Shown here: positions 35,971 to 48,813 of the stretch, one piece after another
How positions within the stretch are numbered: position 1 is the stretch's first letter
Layout of the letters: the number at the start of each line of letters is the position of its first letter
Position numbers and translations under genes: made by a program
Source: Meloidogyne chitwoodi
Taxonomy: Eukaryota > Nematoda > Chromadorea > Rhabditida > Meloidogynidae
Assembly (NCBI GenBank): GCA_015183035.1
Contig: JACZZP010000012.1
Span: 806,001 to 870,000 of the forward strand
Reading direction: 5' to 3'
DNA: 64,000 bases
Notes under the pieces: model-generated
The model's input: only the letters and a program-made list of their open reading frames with translations
Database searches by the model: none
What the model was told of the DNA's origin: nothing

Positions 35971-36948
35971 TTTTTATTTTTGCTAAAAAGGAGAAATAAA
36001 TATTTTTTAATTTTATTAAAATATATATTTAATTATTTTATAATTAATTTAAAAAAAATTAATTTAAATTTTTTAAATTTATAAATTAATTATTTAAAAG
36101 AATATATAAAATAAATTTTAAAAGATGGAAATTAAATAAATTAAAAAAAAAAGGTAGGAAAATATTTTATTAAGGAAATATATAAAATAGAGGCATTATA
36201 CTACATACTAGACTGCCAACAAAATATAAAATAAAAAAATTTTTTTATTTAAAAAATGGAAATTAAATTAAAAAAAAAAGGCAGGCAACTGTCAAATAAA
36301 TATAAAATTTGTATTACACTTAATTAATATATTGCTAATAAAATTTAAATAAAATTTAAAATTAATAAATTTAGGTATTTTAGAGTTTTAATATTTTTAT
36401 TTTATACAAAGTTGAATTTCTTTTTTCAATTCATATAAGCTGATCTATGTGGGAATACATAGGTATATTTAATAAGTCAAAATTTTCGATGGAATAAATC
36501 ATTAATTGAAACTTAACAATTTATTTGTTGCACTTCTGGACCTTTGAGTAATTGACAAAAAATAAATAAATAAATAAATAAATAGTACTTGTTTCTGATA
36601 AAATAAAAGTTTCTGGCCCGGAACCACAGTAATGATATAATAATAATATTATTAAAATTATATAGAATCTTTAGTTAAATTTTAAAAATTTAATGGCAAA
36701 TTTGCTATTTTTGATGGTAAAAAGATTAAATATTTTTTAAGGTTTTTTGTAAAATAAAACTCTTTAAATTTATATTTTTTTTTAAATAAAAAATAAAATA
36801 TAAAAAGAAAATGTGTTATATATACATAAATAAATAATTTAAAAAATATTATAAAATTTAAATAAATATTTAAAAATAAATAGTAAATTAAATAATAATA
36901 ATAATAATAAAAGTTAAACATTTATGTTATATATATTTTATATTTATT
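35971..36948. other. Intergenic region between R2 and R3
   Basis: Upstream region of R2 and 3' flank of R3. A pair of similar short A/T-rich blocks at about 36120-36200 and 36240-36310 looks like a local duplication. I see no gene; a tyrosine-rich minus-strand ORF at about 36680-36920 is low-complexity translation. Confidence 0.5.
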
Positions 36949-38717
36949 TCATTCTTTATTTAAATTAAAATCACGGCAAAGTGGACATGTTTTATTCTTT
37001 TTTAGCCTATAAAATGTTTAAAAATAAAATTATTATAAAATATTTTATTTATTTATTTTTTAAGAGGAAATTATAGATTTATTTTTAAAATTGTCTTTTT
37101 GAAGAATTTAAATTTTGAATTAATTAAAAATAAAAATTAAAAATAAATTACCATTCCTCAATGCAATCTTTGTGAAATATATGCTTAAAATTAAATTTAA
37201 AAATAAATTTAATTTTATTAGAAAACTAACATTACAAAATAATTCTTTTTTATCATCAATTTCTTCAATTTTACTTAAACAAATAGTACAATTTAATTTA
37301 TTTTCATTTTCTTCACTTTTTTCATTTTCATTACTATTTGCTACTAAAATAAAATTAAAAAATAAATTAAATTAAAAAAAACATACATAATGGATTTTTA
37401 TTAAAATATAATTGTTCTGAATTAAAAAGTTTATATAAAATTTCAAAATCAATAAAATCAGAATTATTGTTGAAATTTTGAGAATTATTTCTTAAAAATA
37501 TTTTATTAATTTATTTATTAAATTAAATAAAAACTATTTTACATTTCTTCAAATAATTTTTTTACAAATATTTAATTCATTATATTCTTTTGTTTTACTC
37601 ATAAAAATTAAATCTGAATTATTTTTATTTTCTAAAAATATTTTATTCCATTCTAAACAATTCCAACGATAAGCTATATAATTTTGTCCATTAGAATCAA
37701 TTTTATGTGAATAAATTAATTTATTATTATTTATTATTTCTTCAATTAAATAATCTTTTCCATATTTTTTAAAAAGAAAATTTGTTAAACAACCAGATAA
37801 TTTTTCTAAAAAAATAAATTAAAAAATAATTAATAATTTTTTAATTTAATTTAATAAAAAAAATTAAATTACTCAAATAAAAATTATTAATATTTCCATT
37901 TAATTTTCTTAATATTTTTTAAAATTTATTTTTAAAGTTTATTATAATAAATTTAAACATTATTTAAAATTTAGAAATTTGGGTGAATTTCTCTAATAAA
38001 ATTTTTTCAAATAATTTAAAAAAAACATTTAAAAAATGGGAGAGAAAAATGAATTATTTTATTTTTAATTAATTATTTTATTTATTTTTTAATTTAAATT
38101 ACCAAATTTTTTTGTTAATTGTTTTGATAAAATTAAAAATTCTTCTCCTATTATTTTAAAAATATTTTTAACTTTTATTATTTTATTTTTATTTAATAAA
38201 TCTTTATTTGCATAAAAACATTTATTTGCATATTCTATACCCATAACTTCATTCATTTCTTTAAAATTAATTTCTGAAATTTTTATTTGATTTTTAAAAA
38301 TTTTTCGTTTAATAATCCATTTATTTCTTTTATTTACTTCAACAAATGCTTCAGTTTGAATTTTATATTTAATTAAAATATAATCAGCTAAACATATTGG
38401 GGCAACTATTTAAATAAATTAATTTAATTATTTAAAGAAGGAAAGTTAATTTTAAAATTAAAAATATATTATTTTTAAATATATTTAATTAATTAATTTA
38501 ATTAATTAATTTAATTAATTAATTTAATTAATTAATTTAATTTAAATATTTTTTGTTAAATATTTAATTTCTTTAAAATATAACCAGTTATAACTTTGCT
38601 AACTTCATCTTTTAGTGCTTCATTAACAATTTGTATTAATTGGTTAGTAGTATTTACACAAAATAAATTTTCAAATTGAAAAATTAAAATAAAAAATATT
38701 TTAAAAATTAAATTCAT
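36949..38717 (-). CDS. Signal-peptide RING-H2 protein R3, apparent frameshift
   Basis: Exons are 38717-38585, 38405-38103, 37805-37543, 37490-37387, 37343-37231, 37183-37152 and 37006-36949. The start MNLIFKIFFILIFQFENLFC is a signal peptide. The N-terminal region is split by an intron absent from R1 and R2. Family blocks CLADYILIKYK and KLSGCLTNFLF align with R1 and R2. RING-H2: CTIC, then CNHIFHKDC over the shared 32-nt exon, then CPLC, ending NLNKE. Exon 3 contains an A7 run (37557-37563) that puts the last codons out of frame. With six A the frame, the phase into exon 4 and the alignment (KKLFEE) all fit, giving about 334 residues. This is either an assembly error in a homopolymer or a disabling mutation. 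Confidence 0.75.
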
Positions 38718-39223
38718 TTAATTCAAAAATTAAAATTAAAAAAAACTTTTTTTATTTAAATTTACGAAAGACTAAAATAAAATTAAATTAAAAGTACATA
38801 GAAATGAGTAAATATACTTTAAAGACTTTCCATTGTCTTTAAAAAAAGACCTGACCTTTTAAGACAGTCAATAAAGAATTGACTTTTTTAACAATAAAAT
38901 AAAATTGATTCCCTTTGTTTTAAATTTTAAAAAATTTAAATTTGTCAAATGAATTAATTTAATTTAATGATTTAATGAATTAATTTAATTTAATGATTTA
39001 ATGAATTAATTTATTTATTTTTTTTAAATTTAATTTTTAATTTAATAATTATTAAATTAAATTATATAAATTTATATAATTTAAATATATATTTATTTAT
39101 TTATTAAAAACATAAAATTGTTTATACTTTTTTTACTATTTTTTATATTAAAAAAATCAAAATATAGAAAAGAAATATTTGTTTAATATTTAATTATTTA
39201 TTTTTTGTTCATAAAAAAAGACT

Positions 39224-40096
39224 TCAATTAAATGCTTGACCATGTAGAATTTGGTAATCCCAAATAAAAAGAACCATTTGAATTCCAATTAAAACCTTTT
39301 TAAAAAATAAATAAATAATTTAAATTCTTTTAATTAAATTATATTTTAATTTTTTGGATAAAGAAAATAAATTAATTGTCTTGATAAATAATATTATTAT
39401 TTTTTTAAATAAATTAAAATAAAATCACCGTTGCACCAATAAGTTGATTACGACCAACATCATATTCAATTAAATACCTTTAATAATAATTTAATTAAAA
39501 TAATTTAAAAAAAACCATATCATTATCCCAAATGCAATAATAAACAAAATAACTCCAATTACAGAATAAAGACGTTCCATTCGAAACATTGTAGCATTTA
39601 AAAGATTCAAAACTTAAAAAAATAATAATAATTTAATAAAAATATATTTATTAAAATAATTTACAGAAGAGAACAATGTTAATTATAACGACAACAAAAT
39701 TAAGAGAACTGGCAAAACCAATGCGTCCTTTAAAAAATATTTTTTTTTAAATTAATTATTTAAAGAAAAACCATCATAAAAGCAAGAACGTCCTCCATAC
39801 CAATTTGCACATAAAAGAGCACAAGTAATAAATCCAACAACTACCTAAATAAATAAATATATATTTATTTTTAAATTTTATTTTTTGAAAAAATTCTCCA
39901 ACTAATCTAACCGAAATTTAAATTTTTAAATTTTGGTAGATCCTAATTATAAATTAAAAAAAGAATTAATTTAATTTAATATTTCTTTTAAATTATTTTA
40001 TTTAATAAAAATAATAATTATTTATTTATTTAATACCTGAAGAATTTTAATAACTCCTCTATTTGTGCTGAGATATCCAGTATTTAAACCTCCCAT
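39224..40096 (-). CDS. MARVEL-like four-helix membrane protein, copy 2
   Basis: The protein has 137 residues from six exons: 40096-40037, 39844-39772, 39727-39665, 39612-39516, 39477-39429 and 39295-39224. Apart from a six-nucleotide shorter first exon, exon lengths (73, 63, 97, 49, 72) are identical to copy 1 at 20471-21270. The two proteins share most positions, including STNRGVIKILQ-like starts, LFIIAFGIMIW and the end YQILHGQAFN. Both reading frames are intact, so both copies are probably expressed. Copy 2 differs mainly in loops and in helix 1 (VVVGFITCALLCANW). Confidence 0.85.
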
Positions 40097-43000
40097 TATT
40101 TATTTATTATAAGATATTTTTTTAGATGATTTCTGTAAATTTTAAAATAAATTTAAAAAATACAAAGATTAAAGAAATTAGGGTTTTATTTTACAAAATA
40201 AATATATTTTAAAATAATTTAATATTTTTAAAATATATAATAAAAAATAGAGAAAATATTAACGAAAATTAATTAGGTAATTTAATTTTAATTAATATCT
40301 CTTTTTAATTTAAATAAAGGAAATGTTTTATAAATTTGGTTTATTTTTGCTATAGAAATAAATAATATTATTATTTTTTTAAATAATATTATTTCCATAT
40401 GGAATTATATTTAGAAAAAATAAAAAAGAGGAATAAAAAAATAGGGGTATGTAATAGTTAGATAAGCAAATGAATCTTCAGAAAAAAAGTATTTTCGCTT
40501 TTTATTTGTTAAAATAAACAAAAAATATTTTACAAAGATTTATCGAATCTTTTTTTTCTTCTTAAATTTTATCTAAATATTTTACCTACTTTTTTATTTT
40601 AGGCTATTAAATTTTATGGCCCCACACAATTTAAAGGTAGTAAAAATAAACACCAAATGGCAGCAGAGAGAGGAGAAAGGTTGTTTACCATTAAAAAAAT
40701 TTTTTATTTTCTCAACAAAAATATATTTATTTATTTATTTTTGTTTATATAAAAAGTGTACAGCTGTGTGTGCATGTGACAGCAGTCAAAAATTTAGAAA
40801 AGAAAAAGAAATAGAGAGATAATATTATTTACTATTATATAAATATTTTAATTTTTAATCATTGAAAAAAAGTAAATAAATAAATTATTATTATTATAAA
40901 TGAATATTTTTAAATAATAATAAATTATTTATTACTCACCACAATATTTTAAAGCATTAAAAGGAAAAAAATTAAAATTTTTTGAATGATAAAAAACTCT
41001 AAAATTAAAAAATAAATATATTTACTATATTAGACCAAATAAACAATAAAAAAAAATAAAAATATTTGAAATTTAAAATAAATTGAGAAAGGAAAAATTG
41101 AAATAAATTAGAAGAAGAAAAAAAAGTATAATAATATTTTTACAAAAAAAATTATTTTTTTTTAATTTAAATAAAATTTTCTTTAAATTAAAAGAAATAA
41201 TTTCTTTTTTGGGTTAAAAATTTAAAAAGGTTTAAAATATTTTTTTTCTTTTTAACTAGAAAATTTTTTTTTAATAATTGTAATGGATTCTTTCCTATTA
41301 TTTATTCTTTTTTTTTTTTGAATTCATTTACTATTTTCTCTCAGTTTATGTCCTATAACATTCCTTCCTGCTGTTTTTATTTTTAGTAAATAAAATTACT
41401 ACATACATATGTTTTTATATTATTTAAAAAAAGAAAAAAAGGAAGGCTTTAAATAATAAATGAGAAAATTATTTTTGAAAAAAAATTTTCTGTGTAAATT
41501 TTGGGGAAAAAGATATATATTTTTTTAAGATTTTAGGACCAAAACCTAAGGGAAATGAAAAAAAAAGTTTTAAAAATAAAAAATTTTCTTCATTAGTACT
41601 AATGAAATGGAAAAATAAAATATTTAGTTTAAAAATTAAAATATAATTTTTAGAAGAGTTTTGAAGATTTTAAGAATATTAACAAAATAAATAAATTAAT
41701 TTTATTTTTAAGTAAAATATTTAAATAATCCCCAATATAAAATTAGTTAAAAAATATTAATTTAAATTAATTAAATATTATATTTAATTAATTAAAAAGA
41801 AATTATTATTAGAAGCTACTTCCACATATTTTTTAAAAAAAATGAAAAAAAAAATATATTAAATAAATTAATTAAATTATTTGTAAAAAATAATATTTAA
41901 TAAATATAAATTAAAATAATATTTAAATGTTAAAAAATGACTGATATTATTTTATAAAATAAAAGAAAAATATTTTTATTATTATTTTAATATTTTTGTC
42001 AATATTTTTGACAGCTGTCAAATAGACTCTAAAAATAATTTTTCAAATTAGAAAAAGTGCAAAAATATGACTTTTAAAAGAAAAATATATCCATCTTTTT
42101 TGACAATTTTTAGAAATAAAAAAGTAAAAAAATTACAAAAAGTTGCTTATTATATTTTAGTCACTACCCATGGCAACAAAATAGATGAAAAAAAAGTAAA
42201 TAAAAAATATTTTTATTTCAAAAAATTTTAAAGCGATAACAAATAAAGATTTTAACAAAAAAAAAACAAGAAATTTTATGAGTCATTAAAATAAAAATTA
42301 GTAAAGAGAAATAACATTTTCGACCTTGAAGTGTAAAAATTGAGAGAGGAAAAAAGGAAACAAAACAATTTTAAAAATAGGTAATTCTTGTTTTGAGATA
42401 ATTGCAAAGTAAACAACTTTTAAATTTTTTCAATAAATAATCTTTAATATTTTAAAAATTATTCACGTCCTCTAAAAAAAAATTAAATATATTTATGTAA
42501 ATACTTAAAAATGGTAGATAAAAATAAGAAGTGTGAAATTATTCAAAATTAAATAATACATGGATTTTTAGATGAATATAATTTGACGCAGGTTATCGGG
42601 GTCATTTTCGACAGCTTGAACTTAAAACTTGACTCATGCTTGGTCATATTTTTTAAACAATTTCTCTATTGTTTTATTTGTAAATGTTTTAATTGTTATA
42701 GTTTATACTTTGGTAAAGATTTGATGTTTTAGACAATTGTTTTTGTTATAGTAATTTCAATGTTTTGTTTTACAAATGTTTGGACTGATTATTTCATTAA
42801 CATCGTTTGTTTGTTTTTTGAAAATGTTTATAATTATGTATGACTATTGTTTAGGTTATTTTAACTTTTTTTATTTTTTTTTATTGACGAAGAATGACAC
42901 CAGAAAAAAGTCTACAAAATGACTAATAGCGCGAAAAGACTGACAAAAAGTCGGATGTTGTAAAGTCTGTTGACAAAAAGTGGTGGCACGACTTTTCGTC

Positions 43001-44076
43001 AACGGACTTTACGTCAAGGGACCATCCGTCAATACTTTTCGTCAATGGACTTTATGTCAACGGACTTTTCGTCAATAAACAATTTTTTTTAAATGAAAGA
43101 AAAGAAATTATTTTAAAAAAAGCATAACTGGACTTGACCCCCTAGAAATCACCAACAAAAAGATCAACACGCAATTTAAGTAACTATAACCACCCCATTA
43201 CTAACTACAATAACTAAGTAAATACTATACTAATATAGGTATATTTTACAATGAACTGTAACATTTGAAACGAAATTCTCGAATAACTTTTTTAAAAATA
43301 TTTGTTTATTGACGAAAAGTATTGACGGATGGTCCGTTGACGTAAAGTCCGTTGACGAAAAGTCATGGAGCCCAAAAAGTTTTTGGAAATAACATTTCGC
43401 CAAACATCAAATTTCAGAATCATTTTTCTTTAGGTCTAGTTGAGTCCTGTCGATAATAAATTCTAATCTCCTTGAAACACGGAGTAATCCTTTTTTAATA
43501 AATTTATAATTGTTTAATGAAAGTCAACAAAATATTATTAATTTTTAGATTTAAAGTTAAATAAGGATACCAACTTTTATTTTTACATGCATTTGAATTT
43601 TGTCTAACTCTATTACATTAATCGATTTTTTCTTTCTTTCTTTTTCCATTGTTATCTCTAATTGTAAGCTCGATTCAATTATTAACCATTGAGTTTAGCT
43701 CGCCATGTTTGTTTATAGTTTGCACAGTTGTTATATTCTGCGCAACTTTTTGTAAAAAGTTTTTGAGAATCAGTCATTTAAAATTGGTGAATTCGAAACT
43801 GACTAAATGAGAAGTGAAAAAATGATTTAAATGAGGGTAAATTATAAAAAACAAGAGACCTACGCTTATTTCCATTTTCTTTTGTAATCACTATTTATTA
43901 TTTTAATCGATTATTATTTTAAATTTTTACAGAAATTTTCGCTTTTGGACAAAAAGTATAAATTTAGAGACGGTCTTTCATTCTGTTTCAATTTAACAAC
44001 AATTTTTTTATAATTTCTTATTCCTCCAGCATATTGTTATAATTTCTGGCCATTTATTTCAACTGTATAAGACAGA
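40097..44076. other. 4-kb intergenic region upstream of lin-23
   Basis: Mostly A/T-rich sequence separating MARVEL copy 2 (-) from lin-23 (+). One possible short exon-like piece lies at about 40935-40998 on the minus strand but has no support. A foldback element occupies about 42990-43363. The stretch 43400-44076 is less A/T-rich and probably contains the lin-23 promoter and leader. Confidence 0.5.
42990..43363. repeat. Foldback element with GACTTTTCGTCAA word arms
   Basis: The left arm (42990-43083) has GACTTTTCGTCAACGGACTT and GGACCATCCGTCAATACTTT; the right arm (43302-43363) is the inverse. The left arm has one extra copy of the repeated word block. A unique spacer of about 220 bp lies between. 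Related degenerate words occur upstream from about 42890. Confidence 0.85.
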
Positions 44077-47000
44077 ATGAATCCGGTAAGATTATTGGAT
44101 TTATTTTATATTTTATGAACTCCCCCTTTCTAGAGCTTTTCAACTGCCCATATTCTAGCTGAATTGACACTTGGGGAACGTGAGAAAGCTTTGACTGAAC
44201 GTTATCTGTTGGAACGTGATGATTTAATTTCGGTTTATTTTCTTATTGTTAGATTTTTCGTACTTCGGGTTTTAAGGCAACAGACCGCAATTTTTCTCAT
44301 AATTTTTCTACTTTATTATTATTTTGGAGATATAAAAGGCAACAATTTTTGCTAAAATATCTTCAAATGCATCAACTTCCTTTTTTTCACATATCTTCCC
44401 TATATAAAAAGTCACAAAGATAGCGTTGTTAATCTATATTTGTCGTTGTCTTCCAAAAGTTCTTCGTATTCCCCTCAATTTTTCCGTCCGTTCAATATAT
44501 TAGTTTTCCCTTCAACAGTATATAATCTTTCTTGGGAAATTTTTTTTGAATTGTTGATTTATGCCTCCAAAAATAAAGTAGAAAAATTGCGTACTTTTTC
44601 AATCGAAAAGTATCGGCTCATTTTGTAATTTAATTTCAGAAATTTATGTCTTGGACTGAACAAGATCAAACTGATTTTTGCAAGCATTTACTTCAACGAA
44701 TGTGTCATCATCAGCATGGACAAATTGATGAATTTCTTGGACCAATGTTGCAAAGAGATTTTGTTGGCTTGTTACCAAGTATTTGTTTGTATTTTGCTTT
44801 ATTTTTTTTTTATATTTAAGCTAGCTTGGCAGAGAATGTTTTGCATTTGTTAGACGCTCAGTCGTTGTATGCTTGCGAATTAGTCAGTAAACAATGGCAT
44901 CGTGTAATTGCAAATGGAATGCTTTGGAGAAAGTTTTTTGAGCGTAAAGTGCGTTCTGATCCGCTCTGGCAGGGACTTGCCAACAAAAGAGGATGGTTAC
45001 TTTTATTTTTTTAAATATTTTGTTCACTTGTAATAATGCAAATTATTTTTGTTTCAGTGGGGCTATCTTAATTTATATTTTATTTTGTTGCTATATTTTT
45101 CAGGAAAGATTTCCTCTTTGTTTCAAAGAATATGGCGACTTGTTCCATTTTGGCAGCTGGTGGAATGAGTGTTTCAGACTTTGAAAATTTGCGAAGATCA
45201 GTTAATTTTGATCCTTTGGAATTACAGCATAAATTTTATCGGTTTAATTTTTTTATTTTTAATTACTTTATCCAATTAGTGGCCTCTACCCTCAAATTAT
45301 GGCAGATATTCGTCAAATTGAACAAAATTGGTGTGAGGGACATCATCGACTCGATCGAATCAATTGTGAATCAGAAAACAGCAAAGGTTTATATTATTTT
45401 TTAGTTTTCATATGTATAATTTTAAAGGATTTTTAATATTTTCTTTTAACTGCTATTAATTTATAAATGAAATTGTACCTTTTTCGGGAATTTTAAATTT
45501 TCGGTTCCCCTTTTTTTACTTTTCTCGTAATTGTTACATACAAAAAACTTTGTTTTTAAAAAATTAATTGATAAAAGAAAAACAAATTTCTTAGGAAAAA
45601 AGAACAAAAGTCAAGAAAACAGAACAGTTACCAGAAATTTAATATTTATATTTTTTCTTTTGTTATATGTATTGTACATATTTTAATTTTTTTAATTTAG
45701 GTGTTTATTGTCTACAATATGATGATGAAAAAATTGTTTCCGGACTTCGTGATAATACAATAAAGGTTTTTTAATTCAGTATTGTTTAGTTTTTAATTAA
45801 TAGATTTGGAATCGTCCTGCTCTTCAATGTGTTACTACTTTAACCGGTCACACAGGTTCTGTTCTTTGTCTACAATATGACAATCAAATTATTGCTAGTG
45901 GAAGCAGTGATGCAACTATTAGGTTTATTTTTCTTATATTTTTTAATTATCACGACACTTTCTATATCTCTTTTTTTCTTTCCTAAAAAGCTAATTTTTA
46001 TTTCAAAGGGGGTTGTGTTTTTAAAAACGGATAAAAAATACGTTTGATAACTTATACTTAAAATTAATTTTTAAATTTATAGGATTTGGGATGTAAAGAC
46101 TGGTGCTCAATTAAACACACTCATTCATCATGTTGAGGCTGTTCTTCATTTACGTTTTCAAGATGGTGTTCTTGTTACCTGGTAAGGAATTTATTTTTTA
46201 ATTTAGTAACTGAAAATTTTTTAAAACTTTTTTTAAGTTCTAAAGACCGTACGATTGTTGTATGGGATATGGCCTCACCCTCAGAAATAAATGTTCGCCG
46301 TGTACTTGTGGGTCATCGCGCGGCTGTTAATGTTGTGGATTTTGATCAACGCTATATTGTTTCGGCTAGTGGTGATCGTACAATTAAGGTTTTTAATCTT
46401 TTTTTATATTTTTGATGATCATGAATTGCAGTAATTAAATTTGAAGAGTATACAATTTTTATTTATTTTTGATATGATTAATATATTAGGTTTGGAGCGC
46501 TGGAACTTGCGAATTTATACGGACTCTTAATGGGCACAAACGTGGAATCGCTTGTTTGCAGTATAGAGATCGACTAATTGTTTCTGGTTCGAGTGACTAT
46601 TCTATAAGGTTAATCTATCCTTTATTTTTTATTTATTTTTAAATGTTTTAGACTTTGGGACATTGAATGCGGTAACTGTTTGCGTGTTTTAGAGGGGCAT
46701 GAAGAACTTGTTAGATGCATTCGTTTTGATTCTAAACGCATTGTTTCGGGTGCTTATGACGGGTATTTAAATTTTTTAATTTTATCTTTGAAAATATTTT
46801 AGGAAAATTAAAATCTGGGATTTGCAAGCAGCCCTTAACCCTCGAACACCACCAAACAGTTTGTGCTTAAAAACTTTAGTTGAACACACCGGAAGAGTTT
46901 TTAGACTACAATTTGATGAATTCCAAATTGTAAGTGATTATTTTTAATCTAAATATTCTTTAAAAATTTAATTTTTAGATAAGTTCTTCTCATGATGACA

Positions 47001-47122
47001 CAATTTTGATTTGGGACTTCTTAAATGTTGCAAATCCTGGAGGTGGAGTAATAGCAGCAGCTGGTGCTTTAGGTGCAATTCAGCAACAAAATAATCAATT
47101 ACAACAACCACATATACCTTGA
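44077..47122 (+). CDS. lin-23: F-box/WD40 protein, LIN-23/beta-TrCP (Slimb) ortholog
   Basis: This is the substrate receptor of an SCF ubiquitin ligase that recognises DSG-type phosphodegrons, for example in beta-catenin. The protein has 533 residues from 14 exons (44077-44085, 44134-44232, 44640-44778, 44821-44995, 45104-45241, 45280-45386, 45701-45765, 45804-45922, 46083-46181, 46238-46388, 46490-46608, 46652-46762, 46803-46929, 46979-47122); all phases fit. A dimerisation-type segment ([17 protein letters not shown]) precedes the F-box ([19 protein letters not shown]). Seven WD repeats follow from residue about 223 ([20 protein letters not shown] onward), with conserved GHT, GHR and WD pairs. 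The C-terminus is short and Gln-rich. Between F-box and WD40 an approximately 40-residue segment differs from the animal consensus, so exon 5 is the least certain exon. Confidence 0.93.
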
Positions 47123-47799
47123 ATTTGATTGTAATTTTTTGAGTCTTTAATAATTCTTTTATCGTCAACATTCTTCTCTAATTCTCGTATTATTTCATGT
47201 TAACACTGAGGGAATTTTTGAGTTAATTAAAAAAATTGTGTTCAACTTTTAAATTTTCTTATTTCATTTAACGAATATACATTTATTTTTTTGTAAAATT
47301 TTAAAACATTAACAAAAAATATACGAATGACATTCTTAACAAAATTTCCTTAATAAAAAAATCGAAGTTTAAATCTTAGAATTTTTTTATTAAATTTAAC
47401 ATTAATAATACATATACTTGTAAAAAAATTCTCTAAATTAAAAAAAATAAACTTGAAGTTCACTATTTTCATTTATGTACATACATATTACCTTTATACT
47501 ATTAAATGAAAAATACACATTTGTGACGACAACTTTTGTCTTTTCATTATTTTTTTCAAACAAATTAAGTTTTATTTTGACCTTTTCAAAGTAAATTTAA
47601 AAAAAAAATTCCAAAAAAATTTAACAACAACTTTATTTGTTTTATTCATCTACATATGTAAAACTGTAATTTGGTATAAATTTTGGTGAAAATATTCGTT
47701 TGAAGTTTATTTGTTTAACTCTATTTTATATTTTAATTTAAAAATTTTATTCAAAAAACTTTGTGCGAAAAAGTTCATCACTTTATCGATTTAAAATTT
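47123..47799. other. Intergenic region between lin-23 and NDUFB5
   Basis: It contains the lin-23 3'UTR and the upstream region of the next gene on the same strand. AT-rich, with no gene seen. The spacing is longer than usual for a nematode operon and I see no evidence for one. Confidence 0.5.
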
Positions 47800-48813
47800 A
47801 TGCCTGCTATAAGCAAATTTTTGCATTTTTCGCCTTCAATTGTTCGTCAAGGTGATCCTTATCGTTTTGATTTGTTTGGCTTTCTTTTTGTTGGAAATGG
47901 ACGACGAACAGGTTTTTTTTAATTTAATAATAATCTTGGAAATATTAAAAAAAATCTTGTGTGCGCTCGTAGCTTTTTATTTTTTAGAGTATTTTATGTA
48001 TTAAAATTTTTTGAAATGGAAAAGAGAAAAATTACATAAAATTTAATTAAGTAAATAATGTGACTGTTCGTCATTCTGGACATTCTTGGATTTTTAAACG
48101 TCGACAAGGTCAACTAATTAACAATCGAGTTAAAGATGCTATCCATTTTTATTGTATCGGAATTGGGCTTATTCCTGGTGCAATTCTTTTGTTTATAACA
48201 CATATTTTTTTTGGTCAGTTTTATTAATGGCTAAAAGTTTTTTATAATTTATTAGAATTTTGAAAAATAATTTATATATTATTTTTATAATTTTTTTTAT
48301 ATAACTAAGGTAGTCAATGTGAACTCCAAGAATATCCAAAAGAAGGAGAACAACCACCCCACTATTGGCAATTTGAGAGAACGCCTCTACGACAATTATT
48401 AACTCGATATTGTTCGACTAGTGGTAATCTTATTTCACATTTTTTAATTTATTTAAAAATAAAAGATATGCAATATCATGAATCTTGGTCTTCACGCTTT
48501 TCTAATTGGCAAATAAAAAACCGTTGGAATCGTATCGAAGCTCGCGTTAAGCATTTAATTGGTGAACGACAGGATTATAAGGCTTATCATTATCATCCAG
48601 TTACTAATGAATGGGTAGATGTTGGTTAGTTTATATATTCTTTACTTCTAATTTATATAAAAAATATGCAGAAGTTAAAAAATAGTAGAAATATTTAAAA
48701 TAAAAACATTAACTATTTAACTTTAAAAATTTTTTTGTTTAGCTAAGAGGCGTGCTGCTATATTCGAACATAATTACTTTCTTAGGGCAGGTTCAACATC
48801 TAGAATGGAATAA
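47800..48813 (+). CDS. NDUFB5: Mitochondrial complex I accessory subunit NDUFB5 (SGDH)
   Basis: Accessory subunit of the membrane arm of NADH:ubiquinone oxidoreductase in the inner mitochondrial membrane. The protein has 205 residues in five exons: 47800-47911, 48052-48213, 48310-48423, 48466-48624 and 48743-48813, phases consistent. After a presequence-like N-terminus come VRHSGHSWIFKRR, a single hydrophobic helix (IGIGLIPGAILLFITHIFFG), and then CELQEYP...PPHYWQFERTP. These match the family order VRHSGH / helix / GxAELxExP / PxHWEYxxHP. The C-terminal part is charged and matrix/intermembrane-type. The start ATG is the first of the frame. Family assignment rests on these motifs only. Confidence 0.8.

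Noticed and set aside
36682..36921. Tyr-rich hydrophobic minus-strand ORF
   Set aside because: Composition is explained by TAA/ATA repeats; no homology to the neighbouring families.
40616..40822. 68-residue ORF starting MAPHNLKVV
   Set aside because: No homology, no splice context and low-complexity A/T-driven composition.
47123..47799. lin-23 and NDUFB5 as an operon
   Set aside because: The 677-bp spacing is too long and no trans-splice-type signal could be demonstrated.
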